Below are positions 26,203 to 34,593 of a stretch of DNA of 64,000 bases, one piece after another. The translations under genes and the position numbers were made by a program. The stretch is from a virus, in the IMG/VR virus record IMGVR_UViG_3300042197_002762, positions 114,479-178,478 of that record. One strand, written 5' to 3'. The notes below the pieces were generated by a model, which worked only from the letters and a program-made list of their open reading frames with translations, did not search any database and had not been told where the DNA came from. Position 1 is the first letter of the stretch, and each line of letters begins with the position of its first letter.

Positions 26203-27082
26203 TAAATTAAAATCACATCCATACGTTTCAGAAAATGTTTCATTAAGTATTTATAATGAGCCATTTAAATATATTGTTATAGATAATTTATTTAAACCTG
26301 AAATATATAATCAACTTTCTCAAAAATTTCCAGAGTATATTGCTAGAAAATCTCACGTGCATGGTCAAGTTGGTGATAATGCAAATAATATTTATAATGC
26401 CATTATCTATGGATTTAAATCAAATGATTATGTAAATGGTTTTGAATTTTTTATAGATACTTTTTGGAAAAATTATATTTCAGAAATTTTTGAAATTGAA
26501 TTTAACCAACATGTTACATCTTCAGTACATTTTCATAAAGGCTCTCCTGAACAACCATCAAAAAGCGGATGGGCTCATAAAGATTTGAGTATATGTTCTG
26601 CGATTGAAGACCCATCAAAAGAAATAAAAAATATTGATGATTGTCAATATGCGGATGATAGTAATGGACAACCGTTTACAAAAAAAATAATTCGTAGTGT
26701 AGCAAATCTATATTATTTAAATAATAAAGAAGATGTAACAATTGATGACGGTGGAGGGACAGCAGTTTGCAATAATTATAATATGAATGATATTGCAGAA
26801 ACTATATTACCTATAAATAATAGACTTTTCTCGTTTGAAATTAGTCCTATTTCTTATCATGGTTTTATTGGAGCTAAATTTGATCGCAGTGCAATGGTTC
26901 AATGGTTTCATAGTGATCCGATTTATATTGTGAAAAAACATCTAGACAAATTTAAAAAACAGTGGAAAGAGTCTAGAATGATTTTTGAGAAATGGAAAAA
27001 AGAAGATTTATGGCAAATTGAGCAGCATCCAGAATATTGGGATAATTTTGATAAGCCATTTGTAGAAATATTAAATAATTAA
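26189..27082 (+). CDS. 2-oxoglutarate/Fe(II) oxygenase-like protein
   Basis: 297 aa. HxD at H130/D132 (GWAHKDLSI), a distal His at H224 (SYHGF) and R233 nine residues later form the 2OG-binding set of prolyl-4-hydroxylase-like enzymes. It opens the glycan-modification island and is followed by membrane and sugar-modifying genes. Substrate unknown; hydroxylation of a sugar, lipid or virion protein is possible. Confidence 0.7.
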   Translation: MSPLDKLKSHPYVSENVSLSIYNEPFKYIVIDNLFKPEIYNQLSQKFPEYIARKSHVHGQVGDNANNIYNAIIYGFKSNDYVNGFEFFIDTFWKNYISEIFEIEFNQHVTSSVHFHKGSPEQPSKSGWAHKDLSICSAIEDPSKEIKNIDDCQYADDSNGQPFTKKIIRSVANLYYLNNKEDVTIDDGGGTAVCNNYNMNDIAETILPINNRLFSFEISPISYHGFIGAKFDRSAMVQWFHSDPIYIVKKHLDKFKKQWKESRMIFEKWKKEDLWQIEQHPEYWDNFDKPFVEILNN

Positions 27083-27084
27083 TT

Positions 27085-27588
27085 GTGTTTTTTTATTTAC
27101 AAATTGTTGTTTCAATTTTTTTGTTATTTTTATTATTTTTTGTAAGAGGGTCTTTAGAAAATCCTATTTATAGTATATTAAAATTTAGACACAGTAAATT
27201 TGATAAAATAATTTCAAGATTAAGATTTTATATACCGTGGTTATTATTTAATGAAATGAATAATAATTACATGGATATTAAAATAATTTCGAGTTCAAAT
27301 AAAAGTTCTCATGTATGGTATTTAAGAAAAGATAAATGCATAGGAAACTATTATTTTAATAATGATTTAAGTTCATTGACTTTAACATTTTATTATAAAG
27401 AAATGTTTAGTTCTTTTTTAAATAAATTTTGCTTGAATAAAGTTCAAGAATTTTATTTTAATAAAAATGAGGTTTGTAAATCTTTAATAATAGAAAAACA
27501 TTGGTTTGATTCTTTTGATGAAAAAAGTATTAATTATAGACTTAATCCAATAAATATTGGACAACTTTTTAATTGGAAAAATGATTAG
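27085..27588 (+). CDS. Membrane-anchored hypothetical protein
   Basis: 167 aa, GTG start 2 nt after the oxygenase stop. One N-terminal membrane segment (about 3-22) and a soluble remainder rich in Asn/Lys/Phe. Overlaps the HTTM gene. Not recognised. Confidence 0.6.
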   Translation: MFFYLQIVVSIFLLFLLFFVRGSLENPIYSILKFRHSKFDKIISRLRFYIPWLLFNEMNNNYMDIKIISSSNKSSHVWYLRKDKCIGNYYFNNDLSSLTLTFYYKEMFSSFLNKFCLNKVQEFYFNKNEVCKSLIIEKHWFDSFDEKSINYRLNPINIGQLFNWKND

Positions 27589-28441
27589 CTTTATAGATAT
27601 ATATAATTTTTTATTTAATTATCAGGTTTATTCTGAATTTACAGTCTTTTTAAGAATTATCTCTGTAGGATATTTATTATTTTGCCTGTCATGGATTTAT
27701 AGGGATGCTTGGTATTTTTCATCTCCGATCGGGCCTTTTGGGGATGCAGATTATAAAAATTTTTCTAGAAATATTTTTCCACAATTTTCATTATTTGACT
27801 ATTTTAATAATCAATTCTTTGCACAAAAATTTATTTTTATTAATTTCTATATTTTTGGACTTTTTTCTTTATTGGGTTTATTTACAAATGTATCGTTATT
27901 TATATTTTTAATTATGATGATATCTATACAGAGTAGAATTCTACCTATTATATATAGTGGTGGAGATTCTATCGCTAGAATATTAATTACTTGTATGATT
28001 ATAACAGATTGCGGATCTCAATACTCTATTGATAATTTTTTAGGATTTGCATCTAATCAAAATATTATAAATGGAACAGGTATTAGAACTTTACAAATTA
28101 GTATCTGCATGATATATTTTTGGTCTTCAGTCTATAAATTAAGAGATAAATATTGGCTAAATGGAGATGTTATTAAAAATGCAATTGCTTCTCCAATTTG
28201 GGGTAAAAGATGGCTTATAAAATTTTGGTCTATTAACTTTGTATCAAAAATTACTACATGGTCAGTATTAATATTTGAGTATTTTGCACCAGCTTTATTT
28301 TTCATTAAAGAAACAAGAAATTTTGCTATTGCATATGCGATATGTATGCATATTTGTATTACTATATTTATGAGAATTGGATATTTTGGACCTATAATGA
28401 TAATATCTATATTAAGTTTTTGTAACGATTTTTTTGAATGA
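27581..28441 (+). CDS. HTTM-domain membrane protein
   Basis: 286 aa from the ATG at 27581, with about seven hydrophobic segments. GGDSIAR plus DCG near the middle and a later MIYFWSSVYKLRDKYWLNGD block fit the HTTM family, related to vitamin-K-dependent gamma-carboxylase. Overlaps the SDR gene by 4 nt. It probably modifies a membrane or surface-linked substrate; no carboxylation is shown. Confidence 0.7.
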   Translation: MISFIDIYNFLFNYQVYSEFTVFLRIISVGYLLFCLSWIYRDAWYFSSPIGPFGDADYKNFSRNIFPQFSLFDYFNNQFFAQKFIFINFYIFGLFSLLGLFTNVSLFIFLIMMISIQSRILPIIYSGGDSIARILITCMIITDCGSQYSIDNFLGFASNQNIINGTGIRTLQISICMIYFWSSVYKLRDKYWLNGDVIKNAIASPIWGKRWLIKFWSINFVSKITTWSVLIFEYFAPALFFIKETRNFAIAYAICMHICITIFMRIGYFGPIMIISILSFCNDFFE

Positions 28442-29058
28442 ATATTTTAATATTAGGTGGCACACAAATGATTGGTAAGGATTTTACTAATCTTTTAATT
28501 ACTAATAATAAAAATTATAAAATAATTATAGCGAATCGTGGGCTAACAAGGCCAGATTTATTTCCTAATATACCTCATGTTAAAATAGATAGAAACATAG
28601 AGTCAACATGCCAAGTGTTATCCAATTATAATTTTGATATTGTGGTTGATTTTTCATGTTATACCGTAGATCAATTCAGTAATACATATAAATATTTAAA
28701 ATATAATAAGTATATTTATATATCTACAATGTCCGTACATGAAAAGCATATTATAAATAATCTTGATTTAAATAATAATTATCATAGATATTGTATAGGT
28801 AAATATCTAATTGAAGAATTTATATTTAACAATAAAATAAGAAATTGCTTAATTATAAGGCCTTGTGCGATTTATGGCGAGGATGATTATACAAATAGGT
28901 TTTATAAGAAAGATGGTGAGTATTATTGGAAATCGAATAACTCTAAAGTTGGAACTGGAACAATGTTTGTAAAAGATTTCTCTAAATTACTTAGCTATCA
29001 TATACATAGCTACCCAGAAATTGGTGCTATAGATGTTTGTGAAAAATGGTGGACGTGA
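28438..29058 (+). CDS. NAD-dependent sugar epimerase/SDR, short
   Basis: 206 aa. Rossmann GGTQMIG (7-13), ISTMSV, YCIGK as a Tyr-x-x-x-Lys motif and RPCAIYGE. Extended SDRs are usually about 300 aa, so the substrate-binding end is shortened. Its last 12 nt overlap the 3' end of the tmRNA on the other strand. Likely works with the neighbouring sugar genes. Confidence 0.75.
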   Translation: MNILILGGTQMIGKDFTNLLITNNKNYKIIIANRGLTRPDLFPNIPHVKIDRNIESTCQVLSNYNFDIVVDFSCYTVDQFSNTYKYLKYNKYIYISTMSVHEKHIINNLDLNNNYHRYCIGKYLIEEFIFNNKIRNCLIIRPCAIYGEDDYTNRFYKKDGEYYWKSNNSKVGTGTMFVKDFSKLLSYHIHSYPEIGAIDVCEKWWT

Positions 29059-29481
29059 GGAGAGTTGAACTCCTGTCCATTTAATTTACATTAAAAAGTC
29101 TACATGTTTAAGTGTTTTTGGTATTTGGTTGGCTAAAGGTTACCTTGGTACACTAACCTATCTTTTAAAGCCTACCTATGCAGAGAACATTCTGCATAAT
29201 GTTCAACAATTATTTTTACAATTAAGTTGACTTCATAAACCTATTGCAGTTCCAACGCTTTTAATAGGATCCAGACATTGGTTCTTAGGCAGCCATCAAG
29301 TATTCTTCTTCAACACCGCCGAGAAACTCGTCGGAGTTATTGAAGATGTACTCAGCTTCTGCCAAGATCGAGTCAGTATTATCTTCTGCTCTTAATTTTT
29401 TAATCGATTTTTTACGAGGCCATCGATTAACCTCGACATGCGTTTTTAATTTCAACCAAATGTCGAAACCAGTACACGCCC
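29047..29481 (-). ncRNA. ssrA: tmRNA
   Basis: Acceptor GGGCGTG (5') pairs with CACGTCC, discriminator A, CCA encoded at the 3' end. The pairing keeps G3-U70, the alanine identity pair. The T-arm GGAGTTCAACTCTCC and the 5' GTACTGGTTTCGACA are typical. An in-frame tag runs from GCA at 29389 to TAA at 29285, encoding a 34-residue tag that ends EEEYLMAA. A CCGACGAG/CTCGGCGG hairpin lies inside. It would rescue stalled ribosomes. The resume codon is inferred; the tag is long. Confidence 0.9.
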
Positions 29482-29507
29482 AAAATTTCAAAGATCTACC
29501 TATTTAG

Positions 29508-29536
29508 ATAGTAATATTTATTACACAATTTGTCAA
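29508..29536 (-). promoter_or_regulatory. tmRNA promoter, sigma70 with late motif inside
   Basis: On the minus strand TTGACA (29531-29536), 17-nt spacer, TACTAT (29508-29513). The spacer contains TTGTGTAATAAATA, the late motif, so it may be active in both phases. The predicted start is about 20 nt before the mature 5' end. Confidence 0.65.
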
Positions 29537-29564
29537 TATTTTTATATTTATATTTTATATTACT

Positions 29565-29570
29565 TATAAT
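29565..29570 (+). promoter_or_regulatory. -10 box of the methyltransferase gene
   Basis: TATAAT 6 nt before the ATG at 29577. The -35 is poor. Confidence 0.4.
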
Positions 29571-29576
29571 TAAAGA

Positions 29577-30281
29577 ATGAAAGAATTAATTAATAAATTT
29601 TACAGCGAAAGAGTCTACGCTCAAACCCCTACTAAACTTTGTGAATTTATGAATATGTATGGTAGTGACAAAGGAACGAGGGGTGGCGCAGGAAACTATA
29701 CGAAACTTTATAATTTTTTATTCAAAGATATTGCAAATGATATAGAAAATGTATTTGAAGTTGGTCTGGGAACCAATAATATTAATATCCCTAGTAATAT
29801 GGGTCCGTTAGGTAAACCTGGAGCTTCTTTGCGCGCATGGAGAGAATACTTTCCAAATGCAGAAGTATATGGAGCAGATATTGATAATGAAATTTTATTT
29901 GAAGAAGACAGAATAAAAACCTTTTTTGTTGATCAGTACGATGAAAATTCAATAAAAAGTTTATGGAATAATTTTGAAGGAATTGAATTTGATATTATAT
30001 TAGATGATGGGATACATGATGTTGCTTGGACAGAGAAATCAGGAAATATTAATTTTTTTAAAAATTCTATTCAAAAATTAAAACAATCAGGATTTTATAT
30101 AATTGAAGATGTAGCTTGCGACCATGATGGGGAAATGATTTCTCCTAAAGTTTTAAATTTTGTAAAAGATTTAAAATCAGGAGTTTATGGAATTTTTGAG
30201 TTTGCGGAACTTATTAAAACACCTGCATTCAAAAATAAAGAAAATTTTAGAAATACTCAATTAATTTTGATAAAAAAATAA
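29577..30281 (+). CDS. Class I SAM-dependent methyltransferase
   Basis: 234 aa. VFEVGLGTNN gives the SAM glycine motif, GASLRAWREYFPNAEVYGADID (about 82-103) and IILDDGIHD the later motifs, as in sugar O-methyltransferases of the MycE-type group found in surface-glycan clusters. It is followed by a GT/methyltransferase fusion. Likely methylates a sugar. Confidence 0.82.
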   Translation: MKELINKFYSERVYAQTPTKLCEFMNMYGSDKGTRGGAGNYTKLYNFLFKDIANDIENVFEVGLGTNNINIPSNMGPLGKPGASLRAWREYFPNAEVYGADIDNEILFEEDRIKTFFVDQYDENSIKSLWNNFEGIEFDIILDDGIHDVAWTEKSGNINFFKNSIQKLKQSGFYIIEDVACDHDGEMISPKVLNFVKDLKSGVYGIFEFAELIKTPAFKNKENFRNTQLILIKK

Positions 30282-30290
30282 AAAGGTTTC

Positions 30291-32093
30291 ATGCACAAAA
30301 AAATAGGAGTTCAGTCTTGTTGGGGGTTTGGAAATTTTCTTTTCGTAACCTCTTTGGCTTTATCAAATATACGACAAAATAAAAGAAGTAATGAGTTATC
30401 AATAATAGAACACGGGAATTGTGGCTATGATTCTGAAAAAAAAAGAAATAGATTCGTGTCAGATTATTTTTTAAATTTATTTACTCCAAAATTAAATATT
30501 GAAGTTATTGAGAAAGAAGAAAATTTTTATAAAGATGACCCTAGCAACTTCCTTTATAAAGGTTTTAATTTTCAATATAACCTAGACCAACATAAAGATT
30601 ATATAATAGATTGCCTTCAGTTCTCAGAAAAATCAGAACAATTATGCGATGAATTTCTTAATAAAATTCATTATAAAGATGAAAATAAACAATACATATG
30701 TGTTAATATTAGAGACGGTGATTTTAAATCATATTATAATAAAATAGATGAAACTTTAGATCCAAATATTTTTATTGAAATAATAGATGCATTAGATAAA
30801 GAATTACCAATTATTGTAAATATCATTCCACAAGAAGAAAAAGAAAAATATAAAAAAATATTTGAAAAATATATTAACAGAATTTATTTTTGTAACATAG
30901 ATTATCCTATGTTTTTACCAATAATAGCGAAATCAGATTATTGTATTATTGCTAATTCTACTTTTTATTGGTGGGGAGCTTTTTTAAATAAAAAAGGTAA
31001 AATATTTTATCCAGATCCATGGTTTCGTGTTTTCAATCAAAAAATGTGGATTCCAAATGGGTGGGAAAAAATAGAAAATAGAATAAAAAGAAAAAATACC
31101 ATAATTCATGTTGGTGCGCATCATGGTAATGAAATTCCTAATTATAAAAAACTATTTGATAGAATAATAATGATAGAAGCAGATCCAAACAGTTTTTTAG
31201 TATTAAAAGAAAAATATCAAAAAGAAACTAATATAGAATTAATCAATATAGGAATCTCCGATAAAAAAGAAAATATACCTTTTTATAGAACATCTAACGA
31301 ACAATCAAGCTCTTTTTTCAAATTAAATGATCCACATATAAAACAATTTCCTTATGTTCAACAAACAGATACAATAAATATAGAGACCGATACTTTAGAT
31401 TCGATAATTAAACTTGATGGTCGTAATAATGTATTAGTTATAGATGTTCAGGGGGCTGAACTAAAAGTTCTCAAAGGAGCTTTAGAAACATTAAAAAAAG
31501 TTAATGAGATACGGCTTGAGATAAATTACGAAGAAACTTATAAAGGCGGCTGTTTAATGTACGAAATAGATGAATTTCTTTATAATAATGGATTTAAAAG
31601 AACAGTCGCCAATTTCGGGGGCTGCCAAGGTGAAGCAACTTATATTAAAAATAAAACAATATTTAAAAATATTGATATAAATACTGATTGGATAACAATT
31701 TTTGATTCTGATGATCCAAAAAATTGGATGGAGAAGTCTTTACCCTTAATATTTTGGATAAAAAAACATTCAATAAAAACGGATAAATTAAAAATAGAAG
31801 CAGTGGGTGTCTCAGAAGAAATTTCTATAGCATTAGAAGATTTAGGTAAAATAACGCCTGAATGGAATGGATATGGTTATTTTATTTGGAATGCTTTTCA
31901 TTTGGGGGCAACAAATAAAATACAAACAGAACAAGGTAAAATAATTATATCTGAAAAAGATGGGTCATACATCGGTGGTACAGGTTTTGGGAGAGTCCAT
32001 TATGTTGGAGATAAACAAGGATATTCTGTAAATGGAACGAATATAGAAAAAACAAATTTTAAAATATCTCTACACAAAAAAATTGACTTCTAG
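30291..32093 (+). CDS. Fusion: GT11-like fucosyltransferase + FkbM methyltransferase + C-terminal domain
   Basis: 600 aa. Residues 1-265 are GT11-like: WGFGNFLFV at the N-terminus, VNIRDGDF and IANSTFYWWGAFL. Residues about 272-460 are an FkbM-type methyltransferase (HVGAHHGNE, MIEADPNSF, VIDVQGAELKVLKGA, EINYEE). The last 140 residues form a separate domain with ITPEWNGYGYFIWNAFHLGA, not recognised. It may add and then methylate a sugar. Ends 26 nt before a small late gene. Confidence 0.75.
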   Translation: MHKKIGVQSCWGFGNFLFVTSLALSNIRQNKRSNELSIIEHGNCGYDSEKKRNRFVSDYFLNLFTPKLNIEVIEKEENFYKDDPSNFLYKGFNFQYNLDQHKDYIIDCLQFSEKSEQLCDEFLNKIHYKDENKQYICVNIRDGDFKSYYNKIDETLDPNIFIEIIDALDKELPIIVNIIPQEEKEKYKKIFEKYINRIYFCNIDYPMFLPIIAKSDYCIIANSTFYWWGAFLNKKGKIFYPDPWFRVFNQKMWIPNGWEKIENRIKRKNTIIHVGAHHGNEIPNYKKLFDRIIMIEADPNSFLVLKEKYQKETNIELINIGISDKKENIPFYRTSNEQSSSFFKLNDPHIKQFPYVQQTDTINIETDTLDSIIKLDGRNNVLVIDVQGAELKVLKGALETLKKVNEIRLEINYEETYKGGCLMYEIDEFLYNNGFKRTVANFGGCQGEATYIKNKTIFKNIDINTDWITIFDSDDPKNWMEKSLPLIFWIKKHSIKTDKLKIEAVGVSEEISIALEDLGKITPEWNGYGYFIWNAFHLGATNKIQTEQGKIIISEKDGSYIGGTGFGRVHYVGDKQGYSVNGTNIEKTNFKISLHKKIDF

Positions 32094-32098
32094 TGTAA
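32093..32098 (+). promoter_or_regulatory. Late-promoter motif (GTGTAA)
   Basis: AGTGTAAATAATAATATT, overlapping the fusion gene stop, 21 nt before the small ORF at 32120. Confidence 0.5.
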
Positions 32099-32119
32099 AT
32101 AATAATATTATTTTTTAAT

Positions 32120-32299
32120 ATGGAATGTCAAAATAATAATTCTTGCGGGGCTGGTAAAGGTGACAAACCCAGAAATTGTTTTTCGCAGAAATATCGTGAT
32201 AATTATGACTCTATAAATTGGAATAAAAAAAATGAAAAAAATCAAACTAATACTGACGTTGCTCCTCCTCCAAAACGTGGGCTGTCAACATTTAGATAA
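32120..32299 (+). CDS. Small 59-aa Cys-containing protein
   Basis: Starts MECQNNNSCGAGKGDKPRNC, with FSQKYRDNYDSINW next. It carries Cys pairs and a late motif upstream, so probably a small late protein. It overlaps the lipoprotein gene by 68 nt in another frame. Confidence 0.5.
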   Translation: MECQNNNSCGAGKGDKPRNCFSQKYRDNYDSINWNKKNEKNQTNTDVAPPPKRGLSTFR

Positions 32300-32501
32300 A
32301 ATACAAGTAAAAGGGGAAATTACGGGAACTAGATACAGTAGCCAGCAATTTACTAGAGGTAAACATATTATTTCTGCAATTTATCCAATCACAGACAGGG
32401 TTAATATTAAAGGTAAAATGGCTCAACCTTATATAAGTAATCATTCAATGGATGTGGGTATGCCAGATTACGGAGAAACAGGATTAGAAATTTTATTTTA
32501 A
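32232..32501 (+). CDS. Putative lipoprotein
   Basis: 89 aa. MKKIKLILTLLLLQNVGC is a lipoprotein signal with a lipobox ending in VGC. The mature part is short and beta-prone. It may be an o-spanin-like or superinfection-exclusion lipoprotein; no motif decides. Overlap with the previous frame lowers certainty about which is used. Confidence 0.55.
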   Translation: MKKIKLILTLLLLQNVGCQHLDKIQVKGEITGTRYSSQQFTRGKHIISAIYPITDRVNIKGKMAQPYISNHSMDVGMPDYGETGLEILF

Positions 32502-32507
32502 AAAGTG

Positions 32508-32536
32508 TTGACAAACTTATAAAATAAGTGTATAAA
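32508..32536 (+). promoter_or_regulatory. Sigma70 promoter of structured ncRNA and tRNA-Met
   Basis: TTGACA (32508-32513), 17-nt spacer, TATAAA (32531-32536). Transcription would start near 32543, with no ORF downstream until after the tRNA. Confidence 0.75.
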
Positions 32537-32542
32537 AGTAAT

Positions 32543-32905
32543 AGTTCTTTGAAAACAATTTGTTAGCAAACCGCTCACTAAGAGCAGAGATGCTAACAAT
32601 GGTGGTGTGGCGATGAACAACCAGTAAAATTGGGGTCGCCTTTGAATAAGGTATGCAACTCTACCTCCATATTTCCGTGCTTACATGCACGGAGACTTCT
32701 AGAAGCAATATGGTTCCACAGTGAATAAGCTGCCAGACATGCTGGTCAAAAAAGAAGAGCGCGGGTTCTGGGTAAACCGAAGGCTGTATGTGCCAAAACT
32801 CATGTATAAATGGTTTGGTGTTCTGCGGCTACTGAATGGGTAGCCAATGCCGTAAAAGGCGCAACTTTTACGGTCCAAAGTGCGATAAAAACACCAAGTT
32901 TTAAT
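32543..32905 (+). ncRNA. Highly structured RNA, ~360 nt, unknown class
   Basis: Non-coding stretch behind a strong promoter. Perfect stems: 32560-32568/32591-32599 (9 bp), 32609-32613/32636-32640, 32675-32680/32687-32692, 32827-32832/32840-32845, 32850-32858/32865-32873 (9 bp), and a closing pair 32815-32822/32890-32897 (8 bp) that forms a multiloop. It runs directly into tRNA-Met. It lacks tmRNA, RNase P, SRP and group I core motifs. Large ornate phage RNAs (GOLLD, ROOL) also sit beside tRNAs; membership is unproven. Confidence 0.75.
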
Positions 32906-32978
32906 TGCAGGATCGACAAGAGGTTAAGTCAGTAGGCTCATAACCTACCATGCGTGAGTTCAAATCTCACTCCTGCTA
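32906..32978 (+). tRNA. tRNA with CAU anticodon (Met, possibly Ile2)
   Basis: Anticodon loop CTCATAA gives CAT; stem GTAGG/CCTAC, T-arm GTGAG/CTCAC. Acceptor GCAGGA/TCCTGC with a U1-U72 mismatch. It lacks the GGG/CCC anticodon-stem pairs of initiators, so elongator Met, or Ile if modified by TilS. Confidence 0.85.
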
Positions 32979-33005
32979 TTATTTATCTTAAATCAATTAT
33001 ATATT

Positions 33006-33853
33006 ATGATTATATCAAAATTAATGGGGGGGCTAGGAAATCAAATGTTTCAATATGCTTTTGCAAGAAACTTATCTCTTAAATTTAACACGCCATTAAA
33101 AATAGATTTATTGCGATTAAAAAAAGAACGGAAGAAAGTTTTAATTCTAAAACAGGACCTAGAAGAGATTACGATTTAAATGTATTTAATGTTTATGAAG
33201 ATTTTGAAATCAATCCTCAAAAATTAATAACAATCTCTGAACCCCATTTTCATTATAATAAAGATTTAATTGATATTATTGAGAAACTTATTCGTAATGG
33301 TTACGATATTCTTTTAAGGGGGTATTGGCAAAGCCCCCACTACTTTAATGAAAATGAATCACAGATCAGACAAGATTTTAAATTTAAAAATAGTATTTTT
33401 AATGAAGAGGGTGATATAAGTAAATTATTAAATAATATAAATTCTAAAAATTCTGTAATGATCAACATACGAAGGACCGATTATTTACAAACATCTTTTT
33501 TTGGCGTTATGGGGTTAGATTATCTAGAAAAAGCAAAAAAGATAATTGAATCAAAGATTTCAGATCCTCACTATTTTGTTTTTTCAGACGATATTTTTTG
33601 GTGCGAAAAAAATATTAAATTTCCAAATATGTTTTTAGTTGATCATTCTTATAAGGGGCGTAAATTTGAGTATTATTTGCAGTTAATGTCCCAATGCAAA
33701 CATTTTATTATACCAAATAGTACTTTTGCTTGGTGGGGCGCTTGGTTAAATAATGATAATAATAAACTAGTAATAGCTCCGTCCAAATGGTTCACGAATT
33801 GTGATATAAATACTAAAGATCTAATACCTTTTAAAAATTGGATTCGTATCTAA
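33006..33853 (+). CDS. Alpha-1,2-fucosyltransferase (GT11), frame-interrupted
   Basis: The first 57 codons (33006-33179) give LMGGLGNQMFQYAFARNLS, the GT11 N-terminus, then stop. From 33125 the -1 frame continues without a stop to 33853, with NIRRTDY and IPNSTFAWWGAWL, the GT11 C-terminal motifs. Joined by a -1 shift at AAAAAAA (33119-33125) the product is about 282 aa, normal for the family. This is either a pseudogene, an A7 phase-variable gene, programmed frameshifting, or a sequencing slip. Confidence 0.8.
33119..33125 (+). promoter_or_regulatory. Candidate -1 slippery heptamer A AAA AAA
   Basis: In the zero frame TTA AAA AAA GAA. A -1 slip continues directly into the rest of the fucosyltransferase. 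No clear downstream stem was found by eye. Confidence 0.45.
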
Positions 33854-33863
33854 TTAAATGTAT

Positions 33864-33892
33864 TTGACTATTCATAAAAATTATAATAATAT
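33864..33892 (+). promoter_or_regulatory. Sigma70 promoter
   Basis: TTGACT (33864-33869), 17-nt spacer, TAATAT (33887-33892), 6 nt to the ATG at 33899. Confidence 0.65.
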
Positions 33893-33898
33893 CAAAAC

Positions 33899-34159
33899 AT
33901 GAACAACACAATTGATATTCATAGTCGTAATACCCCTACAATTCATCAAATGCGGCGCGCGGGTTGGAAAGTGCGCGTAATTCATGGTAAAATGGAAACC
34001 CCTCTTTCAGATCGTTTTACTCGTATTGAGTTGACAAGTCCAGAAGGCAAAGATTCAACTGGTACGGCCTATTGTAGTAAAGTGGATCAGTGGAATCGTA
34101 AATTGGGTAATCGCATCGCACTTGGTCGTGCACTTAAAAATTATTCTACTGTAAATTAA
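33899..34159 (+). CDS. Hypothetical 86-aa basic protein
   Basis: Arg-rich, with RRAGWKVRVIHG (about 19-30) and a Cys near 59; not recognised. Promoter spacing implies a leaderless transcript. Followed by tRNA-Gln. Confidence 0.7.
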   Translation: MNNTIDIHSRNTPTIHQMRRAGWKVRVIHGKMETPLSDRFTRIELTSPEGKDSTGTAYCSKVDQWNRKLGNRIALGRALKNYSTVN

Positions 34160-34164
34160 TGTAT

Positions 34165-34235
34165 TGCCCTCTGGTGAAACGGTATCACGGGACCCTTTGG
34201 AGGTCTTTTTCTACGTTCGAATCGTAGGGGGGCAG
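34165..34235 (+). tRNA. tRNA-Gln (UUG)
   Basis: Acceptor TGCCCTC/GGGGGCA, anticodon stem GGACC/GGTCT, loop CTTTGGA (TTG), T-arm CTACG/CGTAG. Confidence 0.92.
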
Positions 34236-34243
34236 CTTTTAGG

Positions 34244-34272
34244 TTGACTCGTCTTTAAAATGATCATATCAT
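34244..34272 (+). promoter_or_regulatory. Sigma70 promoter
   Basis: TTGACT (34244-34249), 17-nt spacer, TATCAT (34267-34272), 6 nt to the ATG at 34279. Confidence 0.68.
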
Positions 34273-34278
34273 AACTCT

Positions 34279-34500
34279 ATGAAAACAAATACAGACAAAG
34301 ATGGTATTTTCTTTATGTTTATTTACTGCCTTGGCTTTTTAATTATGCTATTAGCAATCGTTTCATTAAAAGACGATGTTCGTAATTTAAAAACAGAAAC
34401 AGACGAATTGCGCCTACTTTTTAATCAAAAGTTTTTGCAAGAAATGACTGTAAGTAGACCAGAAATCAGAGATCTAACTTATAGAAGATTTGAATTTTAA
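34279..34500 (+). CDS. Small single-span membrane protein with coiled-coil tail
   Basis: 73 aa: hydrophobic span around residues 9-27, then a charged heptad-like helix. Between tRNA-Gln and tRNA-Ile behind its own promoter. Not recognised. Confidence 0.65.
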   Translation: MKTNTDKDGIFFMFIYCLGFLIMLLAIVSLKDDVRNLKTETDELRLLFNQKFLQEMTVSRPEIRDLTYRRFEF

Positions 34501-34503
34501 AAA

Positions 34504-34575
34504 ACTCCTATAGTTCAATGGTTAGAACGGCCTGTTTATAACGGGCGAATCTTGGTTCAACTCCAAGTGGGAGTA
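34504..34575 (+). tRNA. tRNA-Ile (UAU)
   Basis: Acceptor ACTCCTA/TGGGAGT, anticodon stem GCCTG/CGGGC, loop TTTATAA, so anticodon TAT, which is uncommon in bacteria and would read AUA directly. T-arm CTTGG/CCAAG. Confidence 0.9.
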
Positions 34576-34581
34576 TAGTTT

Positions 34582-34587
34582 GTGTAA
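34582..34587 (+). promoter_or_regulatory. Late-promoter motif (GTGTAA)
   Basis: TTGTGTAATAATAT then ATG at 34594; 6-nt spacing. Confidence 0.6.
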
Positions 34588-34593
34588 TAATAT

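Noticed and set aside
29285-29491. Protein-coding ORF on the minus strand
   Set aside because: This open frame is the tmRNA 5' domain and tag reading frame, not an independent gene.
32543-32905. Second tmRNA, RNase P, SRP or group I RNA
   Set aside because: None of the diagnostic core motifs is present on either strand.
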